Origin: Opitutaceae bacterium
GTDB lineage: Bacteria; Verrucomicrobiota; Verrucomicrobiia; Opitutales; Opitutaceae
DNA length: 10,745 nt
Assembly: GCA_020847775.1 (NCBI GenBank)
Contig: JADLBI010000231.1
Location: 1-10,745 of the forward strand
Direction of reading: 5' to 3'
Shown here piece by piece: positions 5,097 through 10,745 of this stretch. Below the pieces are notes generated by a model. The model had not been told where the DNA came from. It was given only the letters and a program-made list of their open reading frames with translations, and made no database searches. The position numbers were made by a program, and so were the translations under genes. Positions within the stretch are counted from its first letter, which is position 1, and each line of letters starts with the position of its first letter.

Positions 5097-5911
5097 GCAC
5101 GGAAATCGCCACCGCCCCCGCGAAAGCGCCCGCAACCCTGCGTGCCCACCTCGAAGGCGATGCCTTCAAGGCCGCCGTCGCTCGCGCACTGCCGACCCAC
5201 ATGAAGCCCGAGCGCTTCATCGGCGTCGCCCTCACCGCGATGACGACGGTCCCGAAGCTGAAGGACTGCACGCAAGCGACGTTCTTCGCGTCGCTTCTCA
5301 AGCTCTCGCAGCTCGGCCTTGAGCCCGACGGTCGCCATGCCCACCTGATCCCGTACAAGAACGGGAAGGCCAGCGCCGCCGCTGGTCGCGACGTGTATGA
5401 TTGTCAACTCATCGTCGACTGGAAGGGTCTCTCTGCCCTCACCTACCGCTCCGGCATCGTCTCGACGCTTCACGCCGACGTCGTGCGCCGGGGGGACGTC
5501 TTCCGGTACTCGATGGGCGTTCTCGATGAGCACGTCCCGCATTACCTGCGGACCGACGCCGACAGGCCCGCCGAGGCCGGCGAGATTTTCGCCGTCTACT
5601 CGACGGCCACGATGAAGGACGGCGAGCGTAAGACTGAGGTGATGTCCGTCGCCGAGGTTGAGGCGATCCGCAAGCGCAGCCGTGCCGGATCTTCGGGTCC
5701 GTGGGTCACGGACTGGAACGAGATGGCAAAGAAGACGGTTTTTCGCCGTCTCTCGAAGTGGCTGCCGCTCTCGCCCGAGTTGCATGCCGCCGTGTCTGCG
5801 GATGACGACGCTATCGACATTCCGGCAACGCCAAAGGTCGGCATGTCGGCGATGCTGGAGCTTGACGTGCCGGCGGAAGAAGCACCCGCAACCGAGGAGG
5901 CGAAGTCATGA
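5093..5911 (+). CDS. recT: RecT single-strand annealing protein
   Basis: A 272-residue phage recombinase that coats single-stranded DNA, anneals complementary strands and promotes strand invasion, working with a 5'-3' exonuclease. The RecT core runs from about residue 30 to 235. Recognisable pieces are the helix FIGVALTAMTTVPKLKDCT (42-60), ASLLKLSQLGLEPDG (66-80), HLIPY (84-88), CQLIVDWKGLSALTYRSG (104-121), GPWVTDWNEMAKKTVFRRLSKW (202-223) and LPLSP (224-228). Length and order agree with RecT (about 270 residues). The acidic tail (from about 257) may hold protein contacts. The ATG overlaps the preceding stop and has a strong ribosome site. Its own stop overlaps the nuclease start, the classic recT-recE pairing in one operon. 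Confidence 0.95.
   Translation: MSTEIATAPAKAPATLRAHLEGDAFKAAVARALPTHMKPERFIGVALTAMTTVPKLKDCTQATFFASLLKLSQLGLEPDGRHAHLIPYKNGKASAAAGRDVYDCQLIVDWKGLSALTYRSGIVSTLHADVVRRGDVFRYSMGVLDEHVPHYLRTDADRPAEAGEIFAVYSTATMKDGERKTEVMSVAEVEAIRKRSRAGSSGPWVTDWNEMAKKTVFRRLSKWLPLSPELHAAVSADDDAIDIPATPKVGMSAMLELDVPAEEAPATEEAKS
5894..5900 (+). promoter_or_regulatory. Shine-Dalgarno site of the RecE-like gene
   Basis: GAGGAGG stands seven bases before the ATG at 5908, an almost ideal site inside the end of recT. Confidence 0.8.
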
Positions 5912-6741
5912 CCCTCGGAAAGCTCACCGACCTGCCGGCGTCCGCGTATCACGATGCACAAGCCATCAGCCACTCCAGGCTGGAGGCATTCCGCAGGCGG
6001 CCCGCGCTCTACAAGCGCCGGTTCGTCGACGGCATCAAGCGCGAGCCCTGGGAGGCTCACAAATTCCGGATCGGCTCCGCGCTGCATGCCGCAGCCGAGG
6101 GTGTCGATGCCTTCACGCGGACCGTGTCGGTCAATACCGCGTTCCAGGACTTCCGCGCAAAGGCGGCGCAGCAATGGCGTGATGATGTCTACGCATCAGG
6201 CAAGACCGCCGCTCTTCTGAGCGACGAGGCCGAGTGTGTCGGGCAAATGCTCAATGCACTCCAGGGGCACCCGGTGCTAGGTCCGCTCTTTTCTCACGCT
6301 CAATCCGAGGTCACCTGGCGCGCCTCGCATCCGCGCATTCCGGTGCCGCTCCAGTGCCGCACGGACTTGTTTGTCGGCGACGGCACAGTGATCGACCTGA
6401 AGACCTGCGCGAGCCTTGACGAGGGCGACTACGCCAATTTCCAGCGGTCATACTGGAAGTTCGGCTACCACCGCCAGGCAGCGTTCTACCGCGAGATTCT
6501 TCGGCTCTGCGGCGTGACCATGAAGGAGTTTCTTTTCGCTGCCGTCGAGGACGATGAGCCCTTCGGCGTCGACGTGTACCGCGTCAGCGAGGATGACCTG
6601 CGCGTCGGCGACGAGGAGAACGGTGCTGATCTTGCCAACCTGATCGAGTGCTATCGGTCGGGCACGTGGCCCAATCGACCGACCGAGGTGCGCGAAATCT
6701 CCCTGCCGGACGATTACGTGAGGAGGCACGATGTGGCATGA
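5908..6741 (+). CDS. RecE-like 5'-3' exonuclease, PD-(D/E)XK fold
   Basis: A 277-residue protein resembling the catalytic C-terminal part of E. coli RecE (exonuclease VIII; DUF3799/PF12684 type). It should digest 5' strands of double-stranded DNA ends and leave 3' tails for RecT. The N-terminal ISHSRLEAFRRRPALYKRRF (20-39) is the usual opening of the family. GSALH (56-60) gives the conserved His. The metal site is CRTD with Asp153 followed by VIDLKT with Asp163 and Lys165. The helix after it contains GYHRQAAFY (186-194) with the conserved Gln190. Full RecE of E. coli is far longer, but phage versions of this size are normal. Start and stop both overlap their neighbours (ATGA), so recT, nuclease and the SSB-like gene are probably made in fixed proportion. 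Confidence 0.9.
   Translation: MTLGKLTDLPASAYHDAQAISHSRLEAFRRRPALYKRRFVDGIKREPWEAHKFRIGSALHAAAEGVDAFTRTVSVNTAFQDFRAKAAQQWRDDVYASGKTAALLSDEAECVGQMLNALQGHPVLGPLFSHAQSEVTWRASHPRIPVPLQCRTDLFVGDGTVIDLKTCASLDEGDYANFQRSYWKFGYHRQAAFYREILRLCGVTMKEFLFAAVEDDEPFGVDVYRVSEDDLRVGDEENGADLANLIECYRSGTWPNRPTEVREISLPDDYVRRHDVA
6721..6726 (+). promoter_or_regulatory. Shine-Dalgarno site of the SSB-like gene
   Basis: AGGAGG lies 11 bases before the ATG at 6738, rather far. A closer ATG at 6731 opens only a four-codon ORF, so 6738 is the better start. Confidence 0.55.
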
Positions 6742-7052
6742 TTAGGCTCAAAATTAACCTCACCAAGGTCGACGAGTCGGCCGTCTTCGTCGGCAGGAAC
6801 GGCGCTCGATACCTAGACCTCTGCGTCATCGAGAACCGCAATGGACCGGACCAGTTCGGCAACGACTACATGGTCACGCAGGACATCGGCAAGGATCGTC
6901 GCTTGCGCGGTGAGCGCGGTCCCATCCTGGGCAACGGCAAGACCGCCGTGTTGGGCAAGCGGCCGGAGAATCCCTCTCCCGCCAAGCAGACCAAGACCTA
7001 CATGAATCCGCCGCCACCGAGAGCCTATGACGATGAAGATATTTCGTTCTAA
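6738..7052 (+). CDS. probable small SSB-like protein with acidic C-terminal tip
   Basis: A 104-residue protein. Residues 1-75 contain alternating strands, GARYLDLCVIENRNGPDQFG (22-41), a YMVTQDIGKDRR segment (44-55) and GPILGNGKTAVLG (61-73), a pattern I associate with small phage proteins found beside recT. Residues 76-97 are a Pro/Lys-rich linker, and the chain ends AYDDEDISF. That end closely follows the acidic tip of bacterial SSB (DDDIPF), whose last Phe docks on partner proteins. The small strand-rich body, flexible linker and acidic Phe tip therefore suggest a single-stranded DNA-binding protein that recruits partners. The fold cannot be proved here, and the known SSB sequence signature is absent. 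It is the fourth gene of the recombination operon and overlaps the nuclease stop. Confidence 0.65.
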   Translation: MIRLKINLTKVDESAVFVGRNGARYLDLCVIENRNGPDQFGNDYMVTQDIGKDRRLRGERGPILGNGKTAVLGKRPENPSPAKQTKTYMNPPPPRAYDDEDISF

Positions 7053-7055
7053 GCC

Positions 7056-7199
7056 ATGCGCCACCTCCTCCGCCTCCTTTTCCCCCGCACCTGCCACCGC
7101 ATTTTCTGCGAGGGCTGGGAGCAAGGCCGCCTCTACCAGTGCGAGCGAGAGGCAAGACGCCATCCACGGGCGCGTGATGGGCGATGGGTGAGGAAATAG
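7056..7199 (+). CDS. small Cys-containing hypothetical protein (47 aa)
   Basis: The ATG begins three bases after the stop of the SSB-like gene, and the ORF ends four bases before the initiator gene, so it fills the gap exactly. The product starts MRHLLRLLFPRTCHRIFC and is strongly basic at the C-terminus. Cys13, His14, Cys18 and Cys29 could bind one metal ion. No Shine-Dalgarno sequence is seen (leader GTTCTAAGCC), as in most genes here. The tight fit between neighbours is the main argument for a real gene; I know no homologous family. The N-terminal Leu/Phe stretch is too short for a membrane helix. Confidence 0.5.
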   Translation: MRHLLRLLFPRTCHRIFCEGWEQGRLYQCEREARRHPRARDGRWVRK

Positions 7200-7203
7200 T
7201 CTA

Positions 7204-7971
7204 ATGCCTAACCGCTACATACGCGCATCTGCGATCGAGAGTGAGTCGATAAACTCCCTGCCTTGGCAAGCAGAGGTGTTCATCAGACGCCTATGGAACC
7301 GCGTCGATGATTTTGGGCGGTTCACCGCCAATCCACAACTTTTGAGAGCCGCAATCTTCCCCCTGCAACTTGAGGTCGTTCGAGACGCCGACATGCCACG
7401 CCTACTCCTTGAATGCGAGAAAGCCGGGCAGCTGTACGTGTACTCGGTACTCGGGAAGCAGTACCTGGTGGTGAACCGGTGGGAGCGAGGGCGCGCACTC
7501 AAAAGCGAGTATCCGCGACCGCCCGCAAACATATGTGAACGGGTGCTAACATATGTTGGGAAGCGTTGGCAGAAGTTATCAAATGTGCCCGACTCCGACT
7601 CCGACTCCGACTCCGACTCCGACGCCGACGCCGACAAGCGCGCGGGCGGGGCCATCGGGCGGGAGAAAAGCAGGACAATGCCGCCAGCCCTCGCCGAAAC
7701 GCCCGGATTCCGCGACGCCTGGGAGCGTTGGCTCACCGACCTGACCGAGCGCAACCGCGGCAAGCTGCCCACGTCGCACCAGCTGCAGCTCCACCTCGAA
7801 AAACTGCTGCGCATCGCGACGCAGGGCGGCAGCCCCATCGCCGCGATCGACAACGCCATCGCCCGCGCCCTCCGCGAGCCGGACCTGCCGCTAGCGCCGG
7901 GCATCCAGCACCCCGCCCGCAACGACCCGCAACCCACGACCATCACGACCATCGACGCCGCCGCCGAATGA
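7204..7971 (+). CDS. phage replication initiator / helicase loader with winged-helix domain
   Basis: A 255-residue protein directly before the DnaB-type helicase, the place of an O/DnaD/loader protein. Residues 1-95 look like the winged-helix domain common in phage replication proteins: WQAEVFIRRLWNRVDDFGRF (21-40), a helix at 43-53, a recognition-type helix MPRLLLECEKAGQL (64-77) and the wing LYVYSVLGKQYLVV (77-90). Residues 98-165 are a linker with the tract DSDSDSDSDSDADAD at 130-144. Residues 166-222 (TPGFRDAWERWLTDL and LHLEKLLRIA) form a helical domain seen in such proteins, probably for helicase contact. It should bind the phage origin and load the helicase. The start follows TAGTCTA; GAGGA before it is weak and distant. 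Its stop overlaps the helicase ATG. Two palindromes inside the linker-coding DNA may be origin repeats. Confidence 0.75.
   Translation: MPNRYIRASAIESESINSLPWQAEVFIRRLWNRVDDFGRFTANPQLLRAAIFPLQLEVVRDADMPRLLLECEKAGQLYVYSVLGKQYLVVNRWERGRALKSEYPRPPANICERVLTYVGKRWQKLSNVPDSDSDSDSDSDADADKRAGGAIGREKSRTMPPALAETPGFRDAWERWLTDLTERNRGKLPTSHQLQLHLEKLLRIATQGGSPIAAIDNAIARALREPDLPLAPGIQHPARNDPQPTTITTIDAAAE
7528..7557. other. pair of ACATATGT palindromes, possible internal origin sites
   Basis: AACATATGT occurs at 7528-7536 and again at 7548-7556, exactly 20 bases (about two helix turns) apart. Each contains the eight-base palindrome ACATATGT, in otherwise GC-rich coding DNA. They lie in the codons between the winged-helix domain and the Asp-Ser linker. 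Phage lambda keeps its origin iterons at the corresponding place inside gene O. Only two copies are clear, so an origin is a hypothesis. Confidence 0.4.
7591..7635 (+). repeat. hexanucleotide tandem repeat (GACTCC x5, GACGCC x2)
   Basis: Seven and a half units encode Asp-Ser five times and then Asp-Ala twice plus Asp, in the linker of the initiator protein. The first five units are identical, which points to recent slippage expansion. The product is a strongly acidic flexible segment. Confidence 0.95.
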
Positions 7972-9269
7972 CCCCCGACCCGCAACCCGCCGCCCCGGGC
8001 CACAACCCGCACGCCGAACGCCGCCTCGTGTCCTCCTGCCTCGCCGGTGACGAGAGAGACGTCCTCGACGCCGCCGGTGACGGCCTGACCGAGCAGCACT
8101 TCGCCGACGCCGGCGCTCGCCTGGCCTGGCGCGCCCTGTCGCTCTGCGTGGCTCAGGGCAGCGGCGTGGCCATCGAGGCCGTGCACCGCCAGCTGGCCGG
8201 GCTCGACGGCGATCAGGCCGCCGCCACCCGCCTCCTGGCCGAGATTGTGCCCTTGGAGCCAACGTCCACGCACCGCCGGACGCTGACTCGCGATGTCATA
8301 GACTTGGCCCGCCGGCGCCGCCTGATCGCCGCCACGGGGTCCGCAGCACGCGAGGCATGCTCAGGTAGCCATCGCGAATGGGAGGCCGTCTGGGAAGCCG
8401 TGGAGCCGCATCTACGGGCCGCCCAGGAATCGACTGCCGACACGCGCACCCGCTCCGTCGCCGAGATCGCCGCCGTGGCCAAGGAGCAGCTGCTCAAGCC
8501 GGACCCGCGCCAGACCATCGCGTCGGGCATCTCGTCGTGGGACCAGCACGCCACACCGCCGAGAGCCGGGCAACTGATCGTCATCGCCGCTCGCCCCGGC
8601 TGCGGGAAGTCGGCCCTAGCCGGCCAGATCGCCCACCACATCGCCAAGGACGGCAAGCCGGTGGCGTTCTTCTGTCTGGAAATGTCAGCCGAGGAAGTGC
8701 TCACCCGCCTCGCGAAGCTGCGCTGCCACGGACGGCCGGCGCGCGATAACGTATTGGCCGACGAGCTCGACAAGCTCGGCCATATGGACGCGCTCAAGCT
8801 GTACGAGGTGGAGCAGGCAAAGACGGTCGAACAGATCGAGGCGACGTGTCGGCTGCTGGCAGCGTCGCCGCGTGGGCTGGCAGCGGTCGTGATCGACTAC
8901 TTGCAGCTCGTCAGGCCGCCCGCCGAGGCCAAGCGCGAGAGCCGCGAGGTGCAGGTTGCCGCCATGTCGCGAGCCTTCAAGCTGCTTGCTCGTTCGCTGG
9001 GTGTGCCGGTGTTCCTCCTGGCCCAGCTCAACCGCGAGGTCGAGAAGGATGATCGCCCGCCTCGCCTCGCTGACCTGCGCGAATCAGGGGCCATCGAGCA
9101 GGACGCGGACCGCGTGTGGTTCATTTACACGCCGAAATCGGCCGCGCCCGCGCCGCAGGATGCTGCGTCCGTCGACGTCATGCTCCTTCAAGCGAAATGT
9201 CGCAACGGTCCGGCTGGCATCCAGCTCCCCATCACGTTTCACCGGCGCTCGATGGCGTTCGCACGGTGA
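7968..9269 (+). CDS. dnaB: DnaB-type replicative DNA helicase
   Basis: A 433-residue hexameric helicase that moves 5'-3' on the lagging strand and opens the fork using ATP. The N-terminal helical domain spans about 14-125. The RecA-like ATPase domain begins near 180: Walker A ARPGCGKS at 208-215, FCLEMS with the catalytic Glu at 238, Walker B VVIDYLQL at 307-314, the sensor region LLAQLNREVE (350-359), DLRESGAIEQDADRVWFIY (369-387) and KCRNGPAG (410-417) with the conserved Lys and Arg finger. All key residues are present. The length is slightly below the usual 450-470. The start was set at the ATG overlapping the initiator stop. The frame is open as far back as an ATG at 7566, but that extension (LRLRLRLRL, RRRR) is only the shadow of the neighbouring gene. 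No Shine-Dalgarno site is seen, so translation probably depends on the upstream gene. Confidence 0.93.
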   Translation: MTPDPQPAAPGHNPHAERRLVSSCLAGDERDVLDAAGDGLTEQHFADAGARLAWRALSLCVAQGSGVAIEAVHRQLAGLDGDQAAATRLLAEIVPLEPTSTHRRTLTRDVIDLARRRRLIAATGSAAREACSGSHREWEAVWEAVEPHLRAAQESTADTRTRSVAEIAAVAKEQLLKPDPRQTIASGISSWDQHATPPRAGQLIVIAARPGCGKSALAGQIAHHIAKDGKPVAFFCLEMSAEEVLTRLAKLRCHGRPARDNVLADELDKLGHMDALKLYEVEQAKTVEQIEATCRLLAASPRGLAAVVIDYLQLVRPPAEAKRESREVQVAAMSRAFKLLARSLGVPVFLLAQLNREVEKDDRPPRLADLRESGAIEQDADRVWFIYTPKSAAPAPQDAASVDVMLLQAKCRNGPAGIQLPITFHRRSMAFAR

Positions 9270-9290
9270 CATTCCAACCGCCCAACACTT

Positions 9291-9305
9291 CGGCCAAAAC
9301 GGCCG
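9291..9305. other. small hairpin before the 80-codon gene
   Basis: CGGCC (9291-9295) pairs with GGCCG (9301-9305) around AAAAC. The 5-bp stem lies ten bases before the ATG at 9315 and no T run follows. It may affect the start or be chance. Confidence 0.3.
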
Positions 9306-9314
9306 TATAAAACC

Positions 9315-9557
9315 ATGCACTACAGAAACGGAAGAGAAGCAAAAAACGGAGACAAAGTCGTCCGCCTTAACGGTGGGAAAATCGAAGCATTCGGAGTCTT
9401 GCATAGCGCGACACCGGGCAACGATTATTGCAACGGAAACATCGCGGTTGTGCAGTCGGCGCACGAGCACGCTTGTATGTGTGACTGCGTCCATATCGAC
9501 GACATCGCGACATTCTTGGCCGAAAAGGGCCTGGATAAACGTCCGCCGGGAAAGTGA
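9315..9557 (+). CDS. small phage protein with Cys/His cluster (80 aa)
   Basis: The protein opens HYRNGREAKNGDKVV, an N-terminal pattern common in small phage proteins of SH3/KOW-like appearance, with strands at about 13-18 and 22-30. A cluster of possible metal ligands follows: Cys39, His50, His52, Cys54, Cys56, Cys58 and His60, in HEHACMCDCVH. The C-terminus has a helix (IDDIATFLAEKGLDKR). The start follows TATAAAACC, an A-rich leader without a Shine-Dalgarno site, 45 bases after the helicase stop. I recall similar small proteins in other phages but no function. Metal binding, regulation or a host-protein inhibitor are all open. Confidence 0.75.
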   Translation: MHYRNGREAKNGDKVVRLNGGKIEAFGVLHSATPGNDYCNGNIAVVQSAHEHACMCDCVHIDDIATFLAEKGLDKRPPGK

Positions 9558-9606
9558 ACGAAGCGCCGTGAGGCTGACAGCCGGGAAAGACCGGCGACTA
9601 TTTGCG

Positions 9607-9669
9607 ATGAAAACCAAAAAATCGAAGCTCCTTGAACTCATTGATCCGAAGATGGGGCTGAGGGTATGA
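9607..9669 (+). CDS. very short ORF (20 aa) overlapping the next gene
   Basis: It encodes MKTKKSKLLELIDPKMGLRV, and its stop overlaps the ATG at 9666 (ATGA). It could be a real small peptide or only a leader that brings ribosomes to the next start, which has a weak GAGGG ahead of it. The first 12 bases (ATGAAAACCAAA) recur at 9687, inside the next gene. The 49 bases before it hold nothing I can identify. Confidence 0.3.
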   Translation: MKTKKSKLLELIDPKMGLRV

Positions 9670-10013
9670 GCGCGATCACGACGACAATGAAAACCAAACA
9701 CAATACATTCACGGTCTACCGCGATAAACGGAAAGAATGGCGATGGCGACTCACGGCCAGCAATGGACGCATACTCGCCGACTCCGGCGAAGGCTACAAA
9801 CGCAAGCGCGACTGCCTCGCGGCGTTGCTCTCAGTCAGTCGCGGAAGCGTAGTCCTCTTCTCGGGCTTCATAACGGCTGGCATGAAGCATGAGACGATCG
9901 AGGCAATCCTCGCCAAGCGCCTCTTTGCCAAGCTGGTCGTGGAAGGCCCCGCATCAACTGCCGCGTCACGCTCACATGCACGGCGTAACCCAAAAACCAA
10001 ATCATCAACATGA
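9666..10013 (+). CDS. DUF1508/YegP-like domain protein
   Basis: A 115-residue protein. Residues 13-46 (FTVYRDKRKEWRWRLTASNG, then RILADSGEGYKRK) match the YegP-type DUF1508 repeat, a small beta-beta-alpha unit of unknown biochemical role, here present as one copy. The helix after GEGYKRKRDC would complete it. Residues 50-115 look different: LLSVSRGSVVLFSGFITAG, then a helix and a basic tail with RSHARRNPKTKSS. The start is uncertain. The ATG at 9666 overlaps the preceding short ORF, while that at 9687 (MKTKHNTFTVY) begins nearer to the domain and has a leader like most genes here. The stop overlaps the next ATG. Confidence 0.65.
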   Translation: MSAITTTMKTKHNTFTVYRDKRKEWRWRLTASNGRILADSGEGYKRKRDCLAALLSVSRGSVVLFSGFITAGMKHETIEAILAKRLFAKLVVEGPASTAASRSHARRNPKTKSST

Positions 10014-10333
10014 GTTTTGACAAACCACTCCCACCCGCCGTATTCGGCGAAGAACCGAAGTACATCGCGATCCGCAAGGACATCGCAGACATTCGTTCTC
10101 CGATGACACCCGTCGCGCTCGCGCAGATCCACCAGAATTTCCCAGGCGACTGGACGTATCTCACGATCGCCGAGGTCATGGAGCGCATCAACCGCGACGG
10201 CGTCACGATCACGCCAACACCAACACCCGCGCAGCAACTCGCTGACGTGCAAGCCAAGCTCGACGCGCTGCGAACTGCGGTCAACACCGCAGTATACCAG
10301 CTCTGCGCCGCTGAAGACGCTGCGGCCGATTGA
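10010..10333 (+). CDS. hypothetical protein (107 aa)
   Basis: No family is recognised. Residues 1-65 are mixed, with PLPPAVFGEEPKYIAI near the start and FPGDWTYLTIAEVMERIN at 44-61. TPTPTPAQQ at 68-76 is a short linker, and residues 77-107 form an Ala-rich helix (LADVQAKLDALRTAV) that could make a dimer coiled coil. It is acidic at both ends. The ATG overlaps the stop of the DUF1508-like gene (ATGA), and there is no Shine-Dalgarno site. The HNH gene starts five bases after the last codon. A small early phage protein seems likely, with the function unknown. Confidence 0.65.
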   Translation: MSFDKPLPPAVFGEEPKYIAIRKDIADIRSPMTPVALAQIHQNFPGDWTYLTIAEVMERINRDGVTITPTPTPAQQLADVQAKLDALRTAVNTAVYQLCAAEDAAAD

Positions 10334-10337
10334 TCTA

Positions 10338-10709
10338 ATGCCAACCCAACCCGCCAAACCCTGCGCACACCCTGGCTGCCGAGTGCTGGTCACCGGCCGC
10401 CCGCGCTGCGATGCGCACACGAGCCAGCAACGACGTGAGGAAGACCAACGGCGCGACCCAACGGTGAGGAGGCTGTATAACAACGCCAGGTGGCGGAGCG
10501 CATCACGCGCCTATCTCGCATGCAACCCCATCTGCGCGCGCTGTGGTGGGCTCGCGGAGGTGGTTGACCACATCGTGCCGCATCGAGGTGACTACGAGGC
10601 ATTCTGGAACGCTGGGGGCAACTGGCAGGGGCTCTGTAAGCGTTGCCACGACCGCAAAACAGCAACAGAAGACAAGAAAATGCATGGCGGGGGAGGTGCA
10701 AAAGTCTGA
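10338..10709 (+). CDS. HNH endonuclease of the phage packaging-associated type
   Basis: A 123-residue nuclease with the full HNH pattern. It has an N-terminal zinc knuckle (Cys9, Cys14, Cys24, His27), a DNA-binding basic helix (RLYNNARWRSASRAYL, 45-60), NPICARCG with Cys66 and Cys69, VVDHIVPHRGD (75-85) with the first His and its Asp, NWQGLC with Asn95, and CKRCHDRKTATED (100-112) with the second Cys pair and the last His. Genes of exactly this form lie just before the terminase small subunit in many tailed phages, where the nuclease assists cos cleavage and packaging. The terminase would be expected right of this window. No Shine-Dalgarno site is seen; the leader is TGATCTA. Confidence 0.9.
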   Translation: MPTQPAKPCAHPGCRVLVTGRPRCDAHTSQQRREEDQRRDPTVRRLYNNARWRSASRAYLACNPICARCGGLAEVVDHIVPHRGDYEAFWNAGGNWQGLCKRCHDRKTATEDKKMHGGGGAKV

Positions 10710-10714
10710 CGCGC

Positions 10715-10745
10715 AACGCGTTACACCGAGCCCGCCGGTTCGGGA
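10715..10745. other. palindrome and partial third copy of the hairpin core
   Basis: AACGCGTT at 10715-10722 is an eight-base palindrome. GCCCGCCGGTT at 10730-10740 repeats the 5' arm and part of the loop of the two hairpin repeats, followed by CGGGA at the window edge. It may be the first half of a third hairpin or a terminator, but the other arm is outside the window. Confidence 0.45.

Noticed and set aside
4487..5785. 432-codon - strand ORF
   Set aside because: It lies antisense to the coiled-coil and recT genes and is Ser/Ala/Arg-rich low complexity from GC-rich codons.
7566..7967. N-terminal extension of the helicase
   Set aside because: It reads LRLRLR and Arg-rich sequence in a second frame of the initiator gene. 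The ATG at 7968 gives a normal DnaB N-terminus and overlaps the stop.
7215..8273. 352-codon - strand ORF with Ser-Glu repeats
   Set aside because: Antisense shadow of the initiator and helicase genes; the Ser-Glu run is the reverse complement of the Asp-Ser hexamers.

Overview
The window reads as the early replication and recombination region of a temperate phage or prophage from a GC-rich bacterium. Every gene I can support lies on the + strand, the genes are small and tightly packed, and eight neighbouring pairs share an ATGA stop/start overlap. The set of genes is typical of a phage: an orphan DNA methyltransferase, a RecT annealing protein with a RecE-like nuclease, an initiator or helicase-loader protein followed by a DnaB-type helicase, a phage metallopeptidase and two HNH nucleases. 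Most start codons have no Shine-Dalgarno sequence and instead follow short A-rich leaders. That would suit hosts which often start translation without one, such as Verrucomicrobiota or Planctomycetota, but this host guess is weak. I see no integrase, terminase, structural or lysis gene, and no tRNA or rRNA.

Region 1 (1-827) holds the 3' part of a beta-class DNA methyltransferase, with a run of nine G in its coding sequence, and an overlapping 53-codon ORF. Region 2 (848-3058) is a cassette bounded by two copies of an 80-base direct repeat. Each copy carries a GC-rich hairpin and the beginning of the same coding sequence. Between them lie a protein with a 77-residue strictly alternating Ala-Asn/Ala-Tyr tract, a sliding-clamp-like protein of reduced size and an unknown 125-residue protein. 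The second repeat copy ends in a 21-codon relic. Region 3 (3064-3914) encodes a HExxH metallopeptidase and a small HNH nuclease.

Region 4 (4008-7052) is the recombination operon: a long charged coiled-coil protein, RecT, a RecE-like PD-(D/E)XK nuclease and a small protein whose acidic C-terminus resembles the SSB tip. In the likely working model the nuclease resects double-stranded ends, RecT anneals the strands and the SSB-like protein covers them. Only in this block (RecT, nuclease, SSB-like) are there strong Shine-Dalgarno sites.

Region 5 (7056-9269) is the replication block: a Cys-containing 47-residue ORF, a winged-helix initiator/loader with an Asp-Ser repeat linker and a possible lambda-O-like internal origin, then the DnaB-type helicase. 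Together with the clamp-like protein this suggests that the phage brings its own loader, helicase and possibly clamp, and borrows the host polymerase. Region 6 (9315-10745) holds small accessory genes (a Cys/His-cluster protein, a DUF1508/YegP-like protein, an unknown) and a second HNH nuclease of the type usually found next to terminase genes. The window ends in a third, partly visible copy of the hairpin core.
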